Under the pieces are notes generated by a model that was not told where the DNA came from, did not search any database, and saw nothing but the letters and a program-made list of their open reading frames with translations. Positions 1 through 9,361 of a DNA stretch of 64,000 nucleotides are shown here, piece after piece. Position 1 is the stretch's first letter; each line of letters begins with the position of its first letter. Origin of the DNA: Pseudoxanthomonas sp. PXM03 (GTDB lineage Bacteria > Pseudomonadota > Gammaproteobacteria > Xanthomonadales > Xanthomonadaceae); NCBI RefSeq assembly GCF_014852005.1, contig NZ_JACVAU010000002.1:682001-746000 (forward strand), read 5' to 3'. A program made the translations under genes and the position numbers.

Positions 1-3000
1 CGCGCACGCAAGTCCTCGAGATCGCGCGACTCGGCCAGCACGCGGCCTTCACCGCCGCCACGCGGGTCTTCGCGCAGTCGCAGGTTCATGCGCAGGTGCG
101 GGTCCAGCGCGGTTTCGTCGAAATCGAGAGCGGTCACGGCCACGCCAGTAGCGCGCGACAGGAAGCGCGCGAGTTCGCCGCGCATGTCGTCGGCGCTGGG
201 CTTCGGGAACGCCTCGAAGAATGCCCGCGCGAAATCCGGCGCCGGCACGTAGTTGCGCCGCATCGCCTTGGCCAGGCTGCGGATCAGGCCAGACGCCTTG
301 TCGGCAACGAAGCCCGGTGCCAGCCACGACAGGCGCGCGGGGTCGAGTGCATTGAGCAGGTGCAACGGCACCTCCAGCGTCACGCCGTCATCGGGTGCGC
401 CGGGCTCGAATCTGTAGTGCAGCGGCAGCCGCGCATCGCCGAGCGCGAAGTACTTCGGGAACCGGTCTTCCTCGCTGCCTTCGCCGGGCAGCAAGTCCAG
501 CAGTGACCAGTGCAGGGCACGGCGCTTGTCCGCCGGCAGGGCCTTCCACCAGGCATCCAGGCCGGCGGCGGAATGGAGGTCCGACGGCACGCGGTCGAGG
601 TACCAGCGCGCTTGCCAATCCTCATCGGCCACCAGGCCGGCGCGGCGCAGCTTGGCTTCTTCCTCGCGAGCCTGCTCCAGCGTCTTCAGGTTGTCGGCCA
701 CGAACGCGGCGCGCGTGTTGATCTCGCCGGTCACCAGCGCCTGGCGCACGAAGATGTCGTGCGCCTCGCCCGGCGCGATGCGGCCGTAGTGCACCGGCTT
801 TTTCGGCGCCAGCACCAGCCCGAACAGGCTGATCTGCTCGGAGGCCAGCACCTGCCCTTGCGCGCGCGACCAGTGCGGATCGAAATGCTTGCGTAGCAGC
901 AGGTGCGGCAGTTCGGCGATCACCCAGTCCGGTTCGATCGCCGCCAGGGTCATGCCCCACACCTTCTGGGTGTCCAGCAGGTTGGCCGCCAACAGCCATG
1001 GCGGGGGGCGCTTGGACAGTGCCGAACCGGGAAACGGCAGGAAGCGGCGCTGTCGCGGCGCCTGGTAATCGCCCTTCTCGGTGCGATGGCCGATCTGCGT
1101 CGGCAGACCGGCAATGAGGGCGCGGTGCAGGGTCTGGTAGGCGCTGGCGCGGGTGCGCTCGCTGTAGCCGCCAGTGGCCGGCGGCTGGTCCTGCTGCGCG
1201 CGCGCCGCGACGGGCACAGGCACGGCCTCGGTCTTGCCTTCCCGCGCAAGACGCGCGGCGCGGTGCAGCTGACCACGCGTCGCCTTCACCGCGGCGACGT
1301 TGTCGTCGCGCACGACCGGCGGCGCACGGCTGCCGTCCAGCAGCGGCGACATCGATGTTCCGGCGTCTTCTTCCTTCCAGCCCAGTTCCTCGCATAGCAG
1401 ACGCAGCTGGCGATGCAGCTCGCGCCACTCGCGCATGCGCAGGAACCCGAGGAAGTGACGGCCGCACCAGTCGCGCAGCTTCGACTGGGTCAGGTCCTCG
1501 TGGGCCTGCCGATAGGCATCCCACAGGCGCAGGACACCGACGAACTCGGAGCGGCCATCGGCAAACTGCGCGTGCGCGGTATCCGCCGCGCCGCGCGCAT
1601 CGGCCGGACGCTCGCGCGGATCCTGGATACCCAGGAACGACGCGATCACCAGCATCGGCCGCAGGCAGCCTGCGGCCTGCGCGGCGACCAGCATGCGTGC
1701 CAGCTTCACGTCCACCGGCAGCCGCGCCATCTGCTTGCCGATGGTCGTCAAGCGGCGTTCGCCGTCGATGGCACCGAGCTCGGTCAGCTGCTGCCAGCCA
1801 TCGGCGACGGCGCGTTCATCCGGCGCCTCCAGGAACGGGAAGTCCTCGATCCGACCCAGGCCCAGCTGCAGCATGCGCAGGATCACCCCGCCCAGGCTGG
1901 AGCGGCGGATTTCCGGATCGGTGAACTCGGCACGCGACTGGAAATCGGCCTCGGCGTACAGGCGGTAGCAGATGCCTTCGGCAACACGGCCACAGCGCCC
2001 CTTGCGCTGGTTGGCGCTGGCCTGCGAAATGGGCTCGATGTGCAGGCGGTCGAGCTTGTTGCGCGGGCTGTAGCGCTTGACGCGGGCGAAGCCGGGATCG
2101 ACCACGTAGCGGATGCGCGGCACGGTCAGCGAGGTCTCGGCCACGTTGGTGGCCAGCACGATGCGCCGGTTCGGCCCCGGGTTGAACACGCGATCCTGGT
2201 CCTGGTTGGACAGGCGCGCGTACAGCGGCAGCACCTCGGTCTGGCGGTACTTGCGCCGCTCCAGCGCCTGGTGCGCATCGCGGATCTCGCGTTCGCCGGG
2301 CAGGAAGACCAGCACGTCTCCACGCGCATCCAGACGGGTGATCTCGTCGACGGCGCCGACGATGGCGTCGTTGACCGTGCGGTCGCCGCCGCGGTCTTCC
2401 TCGCCCTCGTGCGCCTCCCTTTCCAGCGGCCGGTAGCGGACTTCCACCGGGTAGGTGCGGCCTTCCACGCTGATCACCGGCGCATCGTCGAAGTGGCGGG
2501 CGAAGCGTCCGGTATCGATGGTCGCCGAGGTGACGATGACCTTCAGGTCGCGGCGCTTGCGCAGCAGCTGCTTCAGGTAGCCGAGCAGGAAGTCGATGTT
2601 GAGGCTGCGCTCGTGCGCTTCGTCGACAATGATCGTGTCGTAGGCCGACAGCCAGCGGTCGCTGGCGATTTCCGCCAGCAGGATGCCGTCGGTCATGAAC
2701 TTGATGTGGGTGTCTTCGCCGACCTGGTCGTTGAAGCGCACCTGGAAGCCGACCGCGCGGCCGACCTCCGTCTTCAACTCCTCGGCAACGCGGCGCGCCA
2801 CCGCGCGCGCGGCGATCCGGCGCGGCTGGGTGCAGCCGATCATGCCGGCCACGCCGCGCCCGGCGGCCAGGCACAGCTTGGGCAGCTGGGTGGTCTTGCC
2901 GGACCCGGTCTCGCCGGCGATCACCACTACCTGGTGGCTGCGGATCAGCTCGATGATGCGTTCGCCCTCTCGGGCGATCGGCAGGGACTCATCGAGGGTC

Positions 3001-3227
3001 ACCGCCGGCACGGTGGCGTGGCGGCGTTCACGGGTGGCGATGGAGGCATTCAATGCCTGTTCGAACGCCTGCCGCGCGCCCGCATCGGCAGGCTTGCCCT
3101 GCCAGCGCGACCACAGTCCGTGCAGGCGGCCGCGATCACGGCTCAGGGCACGGTCGAGCGATCGCCGCGCCTGATCGAGGGCGGCACGGTCGGGGCTGGC
3201 AGGGGAAGGGTCGCGGGAAGTCGTCAT
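1..3227 (-). CDS. hrpA: ATP-dependent RNA helicase HrpA (C-terminus cut by the window edge)
   Basis: DEAH-box RNA helicase of the HrpA family, which remodels RNA and stalled ribosomes in the cytoplasm. About 1075 codons are visible and the frame stays open to base 1; family members are about 1300 residues, so the C-terminal end lies outside. Visible motifs are the P-loop GETGSGKTTQ near residue 105, DEAH in IIVDEAHERSL near residue 200, SATID in motif III, and QRKGRCGR (motif VI) near residue 410. The start is the ATG at 3227, which gives the usual short N-terminal helix-rich lead before the P-loop. It is divergent from dps across 90 bp. The identification is firm; only the end is unseen. Confidence 0.95.
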   Translation of the reverse strand, partial: MTTSRDPSPASPDRAALDQARRSLDRALSRDRGRLHGLWSRWQGKPADAGARQAFEQALNASIATRERRHATVPAVTLDESLPIAREGERIIELIRSHQVVVIAGETGSGKTTQLPKLCLAAGRGVAGMIGCTQPRRIAARAVARRVAEELKTEVGRAVGFQVRFNDQVGEDTHIKFMTDGILLAEIASDRWLSAYDTIIVDEAHERSLNIDFLLGYLKQLLRKRRDLKVIVTSATIDTGRFARHFDDAPVISVEGRTYPVEVRYRPLEREAHEGEEDRGGDRTVNDAIVGAVDEITRLDARGDVLVFLPGEREIRDAHQALERRKYRQTEVLPLYARLSNQDQDRVFNPGPNRRIVLATNVAETSLTVPRIRYVVDPGFARVKRYSPRNKLDRLHIEPISQASANQRKGRCGRVAEGICYRLYAEADFQSRAEFTDPEIRRSSLGGVILRMLQLGLGRIEDFPFLEAPDERAVADGWQQLTELGAIDGERRLTTIGKQMARLPVDVKLARMLVAAQAAGCLRPMLVIASFLGIQDPRERPADARGAADTAHAQFADGRSEFVGVLRLWDAYRQAHEDLTQSKLRDWCGRHFLGFLRMREWRELHRQLRLLCEELGWKEEDAGTSMSPLLDGSRAPPVVRDDNVAAVKATRGQLHRAARLAREGKTEAVPVPVAARAQQDQPPATGGYSERTRASAYQTLHRALIAGLPTQIGHRTEKGDYQAPRQRRFLPFPGSALSKRPPPWLLAANLLDTQKVWGMTLAAIEPDWVIAELPHLLLRKHFDPHWSRAQGQVLASEQISLFGLVLAPKKPVHYGRIAPGEAHDIFVRQALVTGEINTRAAFVADNLKTLEQAREEEAKLRRAGLVADEDWQARWYLDRVPSDLHSAAGLDAWWKALPADKRRALHWSLLDLLPGEGSEEDRFPKYFALGDARLPLHYRFEPGAPDDGVTLEVPLHLLNALDPARLSWLAPGFVADKASGLIRSLAKAMRRNYVPAPDFARAFFEAFPKPSADDMRGELARFLSRATGVAVTALDFDETALDPHLRMNLRLREDPRGGGEGRVLAESRDLEDLRA

Positions 3228-3317
3228 CTTTACAGCAAGCGCTTGAAACTTTTTGCTCACGCCACATGTTCTAGTGTGTCTATTGTGCCGTCTCAACCCA
3301 CCCTCAGGAGAATCCGC
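3228..3317. promoter_or_regulatory. Divergent hrpA/dps intergenic region with a perfect palindrome
   Basis: This 90 bp spacer must hold the start signals for both hrpA and dps. It contains a perfect 10-bp palindrome CAAGCGCTTG at 3236-3245, next to an A/T-rich stretch with TTGAAA at 3243-3248 that could serve as a -35 for dps. No convincing -10 stands out 17 bp downstream, so the dps promoter may be activator-dependent or use another sigma factor. A ribosome binding site AGGAG (3306-3310) lies 7 bp before the dps ATG. Confidence 0.3.
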
Positions 3318-3872
3318 ATGGCCAAGCCGAAGACCAAGCCCGCCAAAACCAAGGCCGCGCCCGTCGCCGCGCCGCTCGCATCGGCCCCGTCGGCGCCGAA
3401 CATCGATATCGGGATCAGCGGCGGCGAACGCAAGAAGATCGCCGACGGCCTGTCGCGTTTCCTGGCCGACAGCTACACGCTTTACCTGAAGACCCACAAT
3501 TTCCACTGGAACATCACCGGCGCGATGTTCAATTCGCTGCATACGATGTTCGAGACGCAGTACACCGAGCAGTGGACGGCGCTGGACGAGATCGCCGAAC
3601 GCATCCGTGCGCTGGGGTTCAACGCACCGGGTTCGTATCGCGAATTCGTCAACCTGACCTCGATCCCGGAAGAGCCTGGCCTGACCGACAGCGCCGACTG
3701 GCGCGAGATGGTCCGCCAGCTGGTAATCGGCAACGAGGCGGTCTGCCGCACGGCGCGCAAGGTGCTGGACATCGCCGACGACGCCGACGATGCCCCGACC
3801 GAGGACCTGCTGACCCAGCGCCTGCAGACGCACGAGAAGTACGCCTGGATGCTGCGTTCGCTGCTGCAGTAA
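3318..3872 (+). CDS. dps: Dps family DNA-protection ferritin-like protein
   Basis: Dps proteins form 12-mers that oxidise and store iron using hydrogen peroxide and shield DNA in stress and starvation. The product is 184 residues. Residues 1-35 are a Lys/Ala/Pro-rich tail (KPKTKPAKTKAAP), a typical DNA-binding extension. The core has the ferroxidase-centre signature THNFHWNITG followed by FNSLHTMFETQY, with His, Glu and Asp residues in the expected places. ATG 3318 is chosen because AGGAG lies 7 bp upstream; the same frame is open further upstream opposite hrpA but that part is antisense. A strong terminator hairpin follows 24 bp after the stop. Confidence 0.95.
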   Translation: MAKPKTKPAKTKAAPVAAPLASAPSAPNIDIGISGGERKKIADGLSRFLADSYTLYLKTHNFHWNITGAMFNSLHTMFETQYTEQWTALDEIAERIRALGFNAPGSYREFVNLTSIPEEPGLTDSADWREMVRQLVIGNEAVCRTARKVLDIADDADDAPTEDLLTQRLQTHEKYAWMLRSLLQ

Positions 3873-3895
3873 GCGACGCCTGAGTGAAGCGCGAG

Positions 3896-3919
3896 ACGCC
3901 CGGCTGGTCCGGGCGTTTT
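3896..3919 (+). terminator. Intrinsic terminator of dps
   Basis: Perfect 8-bp stem ACGCCCGG / CCGGGCGT around a 5-nt loop, directly followed by TTTT. It lies 24 bp downstream of the dps stop. Confidence 0.8.
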
Positions 3920-3938
3920 GCTGCCGGGCCCCTTGAAG

Positions 3939-4597
3939 CCCCTCTCCCTGCGGGAGAGGGGTTGGGGTGAGGGGCAACGGAGTCGGGTGCTTCGCGCTCC
4001 ATTGTCTGCCACAGCATCCGCGATCGAGTTCCGTTCAATGGCCTTGCGGGATGGGATTGCTTCCCGGACACATGGCGCCGCTCGCCGCGGAGGCATCCTT
4101 TCTTTGCTTGTGCAAAGAAAGGACCAAAGAAACACACCCCAGGCGGCACGCCCTCCGCGCTTCGCGCTCCGGGTCCGCGAGCGGTCCGGGAATTTTCGTA
4201 AGGCACATCCCTGTGCCATACGAAAACGCCGCCCATCCAGGGCGGCGCCCTTCGCGTTTTACCCGGCCCACTCGCCGTGCCTCAAGGGGGCCCAAAAGCA
4301 ACTGCGACAGCGGCAGCGACAGCAAAGCGCTGGCTACGGATGTGTTCGACGCAGCTTCGGGGCCCCTGAGGTCCGGCAGTCCCTGCGCGTAAAACCCCAA
4401 CGGGGCGGCGCACCCGCCGCGCAGCGGCGAGCGGCGCCATGCGTAGCCTCAAGCAGAGCTCCGCCGAAAGATGCACGCAACAGGCTCATCACGCGTGAAC
4501 GTTTTAAGTGAATCGCGGATGTTGTTAGGCCGCCCGTTATCGGGGCTGGCTGACTTCGTTACCCCTCACCCCAACCCCTCTCCCGCAGGGAGAGGGG
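3939..4597. repeat. Inverted pair of CCCCTCTCCC-type palindromic repeats, 587 bp apart
   Basis: Left unit 3939-3974: stem CCCCTCTCCC/GGGAGAGGGG followed by the tail TTGGGGTGAGGGG. Right unit 4562-4597 is its reverse complement, so the two tails face inward. The outer stems enclose most of the dps-recQ spacer. Similar units recur at about 13.4, 23.7, 54.4 and 58.6 kb. Confidence 0.8.
4097..4122. repeat. A/T-rich hairpin repeat (TTTCTTTG type)
   Basis: Perfect 11-bp arms CCTTTCTTTGC (4097-4107) and GCAAAGAAAGG (4112-4122) around TTGT. A related hairpin with ACTTTTCTTTG/CAAAGAAAAGT arms lies at 33886-33913, also in a non-coding stretch, which indicates a dispersed repeat rather than a gene-specific signal. 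Confidence 0.65.
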
Positions 4598-4714
4598 CTT
4601 GGTCGCGCCCCGCTCAAAACCTGGATGAATTCCTACCCTGCGGTACGCCCATTTCCGACCACTCCCCATGCCATCCAGGTCGGTTGCCGAGCCCCGCCGC
4701 TGTATCCTGTCCCC

Positions 4715-6508
<1,794 letters not shown>

Positions 6509-6611
6509 AGTTCCCGCCCGTCGACCGCCGCCATCAGCCGGCATTCAATCCACGGCTGTTACGTTGCCATGCAGGTCCGCCATCCGGCGCACCACCGCTC
6601 CGGGATTCCCC

Positions 6612-7064
6612 ATGAAGACCCTGCCCCTCGCACTGCTGGCCCTGCTGACCACCGTGCCCGCGTGGGCGCAGTCGAGCGCGGAGGCATTGGACCTCAGCCT
6701 GCCGCAGGCAGCGGCCTACGCCAAGGATCCGCCCGGCACGTGGTACGGCGACACCCGGCCGACGCGACCGAAATCGACGGCGCCCGCAGCCCCCGTCGAT
6801 CCCTGCGTCTGGTACGGCGATGACGACGGTGATGGCGTCTCGGGCAGCGTGACCACCGGCATCGGCTACAGCAAGGGGCACGGCCGGAGCACCTACAACG
6901 CGGTCAACCTCAACTTGTGCAAGACCACGTACAACGACGAAGGCAAGCCGCGCACGTTCAACTTCAACATCAACGTCGACCGCTATGACGGACCCGGCGG
7001 CTACTACGGGCCCTACGATGCCTATCCCGGCGGGCCGATGATGCGCGGCACGCCACGCCGCTAA
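6612..7064 (+). CDS. Small exported protein of unknown function
   Basis: 150 residues starting MKTLPLALLALLTTVPAWAQ, a clear Sec signal peptide with cleavage predicted after WAQ (about residue 20). The mature part is rich in Gly, Tyr, Asp and Pro; it contains DPCVWYGDDDGDG, a short acidic stretch reminiscent of a metal site, two cysteines (about residues 64 and 96) that could form a disulfide, and a Gly/Tyr/Pro C-terminus (GGYYGPYDAYPGG). I do not recognise a family. It follows recQ by 103 bp and overlaps the end of the convergent bglX gene by 4 bp. Confidence 0.75.
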   Translation: MKTLPLALLALLTTVPAWAQSSAEALDLSLPQAAAYAKDPPGTWYGDTRPTRPKSTAPAAPVDPCVWYGDDDGDGVSGSVTTGIGYSKGHGRSTYNAVNLNLCKTTYNDEGKPRTFNFNINVDRYDGPGGYYGPYDAYPGGPMMRGTPRR

Positions 7065-9241
7065 CGCGGCAGCAGTTCGAAACTCACCGCCTCGCCAACG
7101 GCGCTCGAGGGTGCCACCCACAGGTCGAACAGGCCGGGTTCGGCCACCGGACGGTTGTCGACGCCGTGGAATTCCACATCGGCACGGGTCAGGGTGAACT
7201 CCACGTCCTGCGATTCGCCCGCTGCCAGCGTGATCTTGCGGAAACGCTTCAATTCGCGCACGGGCCGCACGCGGCTGGCGGTACGGTCGCGCAGGTAGAG
7301 CTGCACCACTTCTTCCCCCTCGCGCGTGCCGGCATTGGTGATGCGGGTGCGGATGGTCAGCGTGTCGTCCCAGCCGAGCGCACCGGTGCTGAGCTGCGGT
7401 ACGCCGTAGTCGAAGCGCGTGTACGACAAGCCGTGGCCGAACGGATACAGCGCGGCGTGCGTCACCTCGCGCCAGCGCGTCTGGAAGGCGCGGGGCGTGC
7501 CCGGCACGTTGGGACGCCCGCTGGCGGGATGGTTGTAGAAGTAAGGCTGCTGGCCCGCGTCCTGCGGGAAGCTCACCGGCAGGCGTGCGGACGGACTGTA
7601 GTCGCCGAACACCACGTCGGCCACCGCCGGCCCGGTCTGCGTGCCGAGGAACCACGTGACCAGGATCGCCTGCGCATCGCGTACCGCGCCCTCCAGCGCC
7701 AGCGCGCGGCCATTGCGCAGCAGCACCACGACCGGCGTGCCGGTGGCGGCCACCGCCTCCGCCAGCGCCTGCTGCGGGGCGGGCAACACGATCTGCGTGC
7801 GCGACTGCGCCTCGCCGGAAAACTCGTGCGGCTCGCCCACGGCCAGCAGCACCACGTCGGCACCGCGCGCAGCGGCGACTGCTGCATCGATGCCACCGTC
7901 GAGGGCCTCCTCGATACCGCTGCCCGGCACGATCGTCAGCGCAGATGGATCATCCAGCGCGGCGAGCAGCCCGGTTTCCAGATCGACCATGCGCGCAGCG
8001 TCGCCGAAGATGTTCCAGCAGCCACCGAGGTTGGCAGTGTCCTGCGCAAACGGACCGATCAGCGCGATGCGCTGGCCGGACTTCTTCAGCGGCAACACGT
8101 CGCCGTCGTTCTTCAGCAGCACGATGGAGCGCCGCGCGCAGTCCCGCGCCAGTGCATCGTGCACGAGGATGTGCGACTGGTCGGCTTCGCGTTCCGCGTC
8201 CAGGCAACGATAGGGATCGTCGAACAGGCCGACGGCGGCCTTCACGCGTAGTACGCGCCGCACGGCCTCGTCCACTTCGGCCATCGTCAGCCGGCCCTGC
8301 TCGACCAGCGTGGCGACATGGCCGGCATAGATGCCGCTCTGCAGGCTCATGTCCAGGCCGGCCGACAGCGCCTTCTGCGCCGCGTCGGCTTCGTCGCTGG
8401 CGTAGCCATGCGCAACCAGCTCCAGGTCCGAGGTGTAGTCGGAGACCACGAAGCCCTCGAACTTCCATTCGCCGCGCAGGATATCGGTCAGCAGTTCGCG
8501 GTTGGCCGAAGCCGGCACGCCGTTGATGTCGTTGAACGAGCTCATCAGCGTCAGCGCGCCGGCGTCGATGGCGGCCTTGAACGGCGGCAGGTGCACGTCG
8601 CGCAGCGTCTGTGGCGCCATGTCGACGAAGTTGTAGTCCAGGCCTGCGGAGATGGCGCCGTAGGCGGCGAAGTGCTTGGGCGTGGTCAGCAGCGAATCGG
8701 GGGCGGTCAGGTCGGCGCCCTGGAAGCCGCGCACGCGGGCGGCGGCGAATTCGCACGTCAGGTACACGTCTTCGCCGGAAGTTTCGGCCACGCGGCCCCA
8801 GCGCTGGTCACGCGCGATGTCGACCATCGGCGCAAAGGTCCAGTGGATGCCGGCGGCGGTGGCTTCCTTGGCGGTCGCGCGCGCGGTGCGTTCGGCCAGG
8901 TCCGGCTCGAAGCTGGCGGCTTCGCCCAGCGGAATCGGGAACACGGTCCGCATGCCGTGGATCACGTCGGCGCCCAGCAGCAGCGGAATGCCCAGCCGGC
9001 TCTCTTCCACCGCGATGCGCTGCGCCTCGCGGCCTTCCGCCGCACCCACGCCATTGAACAGCGCGCCGACGCGGCCGCTGCGGATCTGCTCGCGCACCTG
9101 CTCGGCATCACGGGCGAAGGTTTCCGGATTCACCTCGAAGGCGAACGGTCGCAGCGCATCGGCGAAGGCGCCGAGCTGGCCGATCTTCTCCTCCAGCGTC
9201 ATGTCGGCGATCAGGCCCTCGATCCTTCGCTGATGCGGCAT
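7061..9241 (-). CDS. bglX: Glycoside hydrolase family 3 beta-glucosidase (BglX-like)
   Basis: Hydrolyses beta-glucosides or beta-xylosides from their non-reducing end with retention. 726 residues. The N-terminal GH3 barrel has KHF at 189-191 and the catalytic nucleophile Asp268 in VVSDYTSDLE; the GH3 C-terminal alpha/beta domain and a fibronectin-III-like domain (from about residue 620) follow. E. coli BglX is exported, but no signal peptide is present here: GGAGG lies 9 bp before the ATG at 9241, and the conserved MTLEEKIGQL begins at residue 14, so a cytoplasmic enzyme is likely. A strong promoter with an embedded palindromic operator lies upstream, implying sugar-responsive repression. Confidence 0.93.
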   Translation of the reverse strand: MPHQRRIEGLIADMTLEEKIGQLGAFADALRPFAFEVNPETFARDAEQVREQIRSGRVGALFNGVGAAEGREAQRIAVEESRLGIPLLLGADVIHGMRTVFPIPLGEAASFEPDLAERTARATAKEATAAGIHWTFAPMVDIARDQRWGRVAETSGEDVYLTCEFAAARVRGFQGADLTAPDSLLTTPKHFAAYGAISAGLDYNFVDMAPQTLRDVHLPPFKAAIDAGALTLMSSFNDINGVPASANRELLTDILRGEWKFEGFVVSDYTSDLELVAHGYASDEADAAQKALSAGLDMSLQSGIYAGHVATLVEQGRLTMAEVDEAVRRVLRVKAAVGLFDDPYRCLDAEREADQSHILVHDALARDCARRSIVLLKNDGDVLPLKKSGQRIALIGPFAQDTANLGGCWNIFGDAARMVDLETGLLAALDDPSALTIVPGSGIEEALDGGIDAAVAAARGADVVLLAVGEPHEFSGEAQSRTQIVLPAPQQALAEAVAATGTPVVVLLRNGRALALEGAVRDAQAILVTWFLGTQTGPAVADVVFGDYSPSARLPVSFPQDAGQQPYFYNHPASGRPNVPGTPRAFQTRWREVTHAALYPFGHGLSYTRFDYGVPQLSTGALGWDDTLTIRTRITNAGTREGEEVVQLYLRDRTASRVRPVRELKRFRKITLAAGESQDVEFTLTRADVEFHGVDNRPVAEPGLFDLWVAPSSAVGEAVSFELLPR

Positions 9242-9282
9242 GTAAGCGATCCTCCCGGGAACGCGAGTGTTACGGGGAAGCC

Positions 9283-9311
9283 ATTATGAAAACGTTTACA
9301 GTTACGGTCAA
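9283..9311 (-). promoter_or_regulatory. Sigma70 promoter of bglX with a LacI-type operator in the spacer
   Basis: Read on the minus strand: -35 TTGACC (9311-9306), 17-bp spacer, -10 CATAAT (9288-9283). The spacer and the edge of the -10 contain TGTAAACGTTTTCA (9300-9287), a near-perfect palindrome centred on AACGTT that matches the LacI/GalR-family operator pattern. A repressor bound there would cover both promoter elements. The repressor gene itself is not in this window. Confidence 0.8.
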
Positions 9312-9361
9312 ACCCGCCCGGACCCTGGGTGGACGCCCTCGTCCCAGCCCCCTCGGATCGC

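Larger units (their letters stand above)
3920..4714. other. Gene-free repeat-rich region between dps and recQ
   Basis: About 795 bp without a gene I can support. Open frames exist on both strands (for example 3918-4511 plus and 4035-4400 minus) but have the composition of repeat translations, overlap each other and carry no recognisable domain. The stretch holds two inverted C/G-rich repeat units (3939-3974 and 4562-4597), a perfect 11-bp hairpin with arms CCTTTCTTTGC/GCAAAGAAAGG at 4097-4122, an A/T-rich hairpin-like patch near 4190-4225, and the motif GCGTGAACGTTTTAA at 4493-4507 that recurs upstream of tolB. A recQ promoter must lie near the right end but no clear -35/-10 pair is seen. Confidence 0.6.

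Noticed and set aside
3939..3974. First C/G-rich palindrome as a plain terminator of dps
   Set aside because: dps already has a terminator at 3896-3919; this unit lacks a T run and recurs in many other spacers with the same tail.
3918..4511. 197-residue plus-strand frame between dps and recQ (and a 121-residue minus-strand frame at 4035-4400)
   Set aside because: It runs through both palindromic repeats and a hairpin, has overlapping frames on the other strand and shows no domain or signal peptide. It looks like translated repeat DNA.
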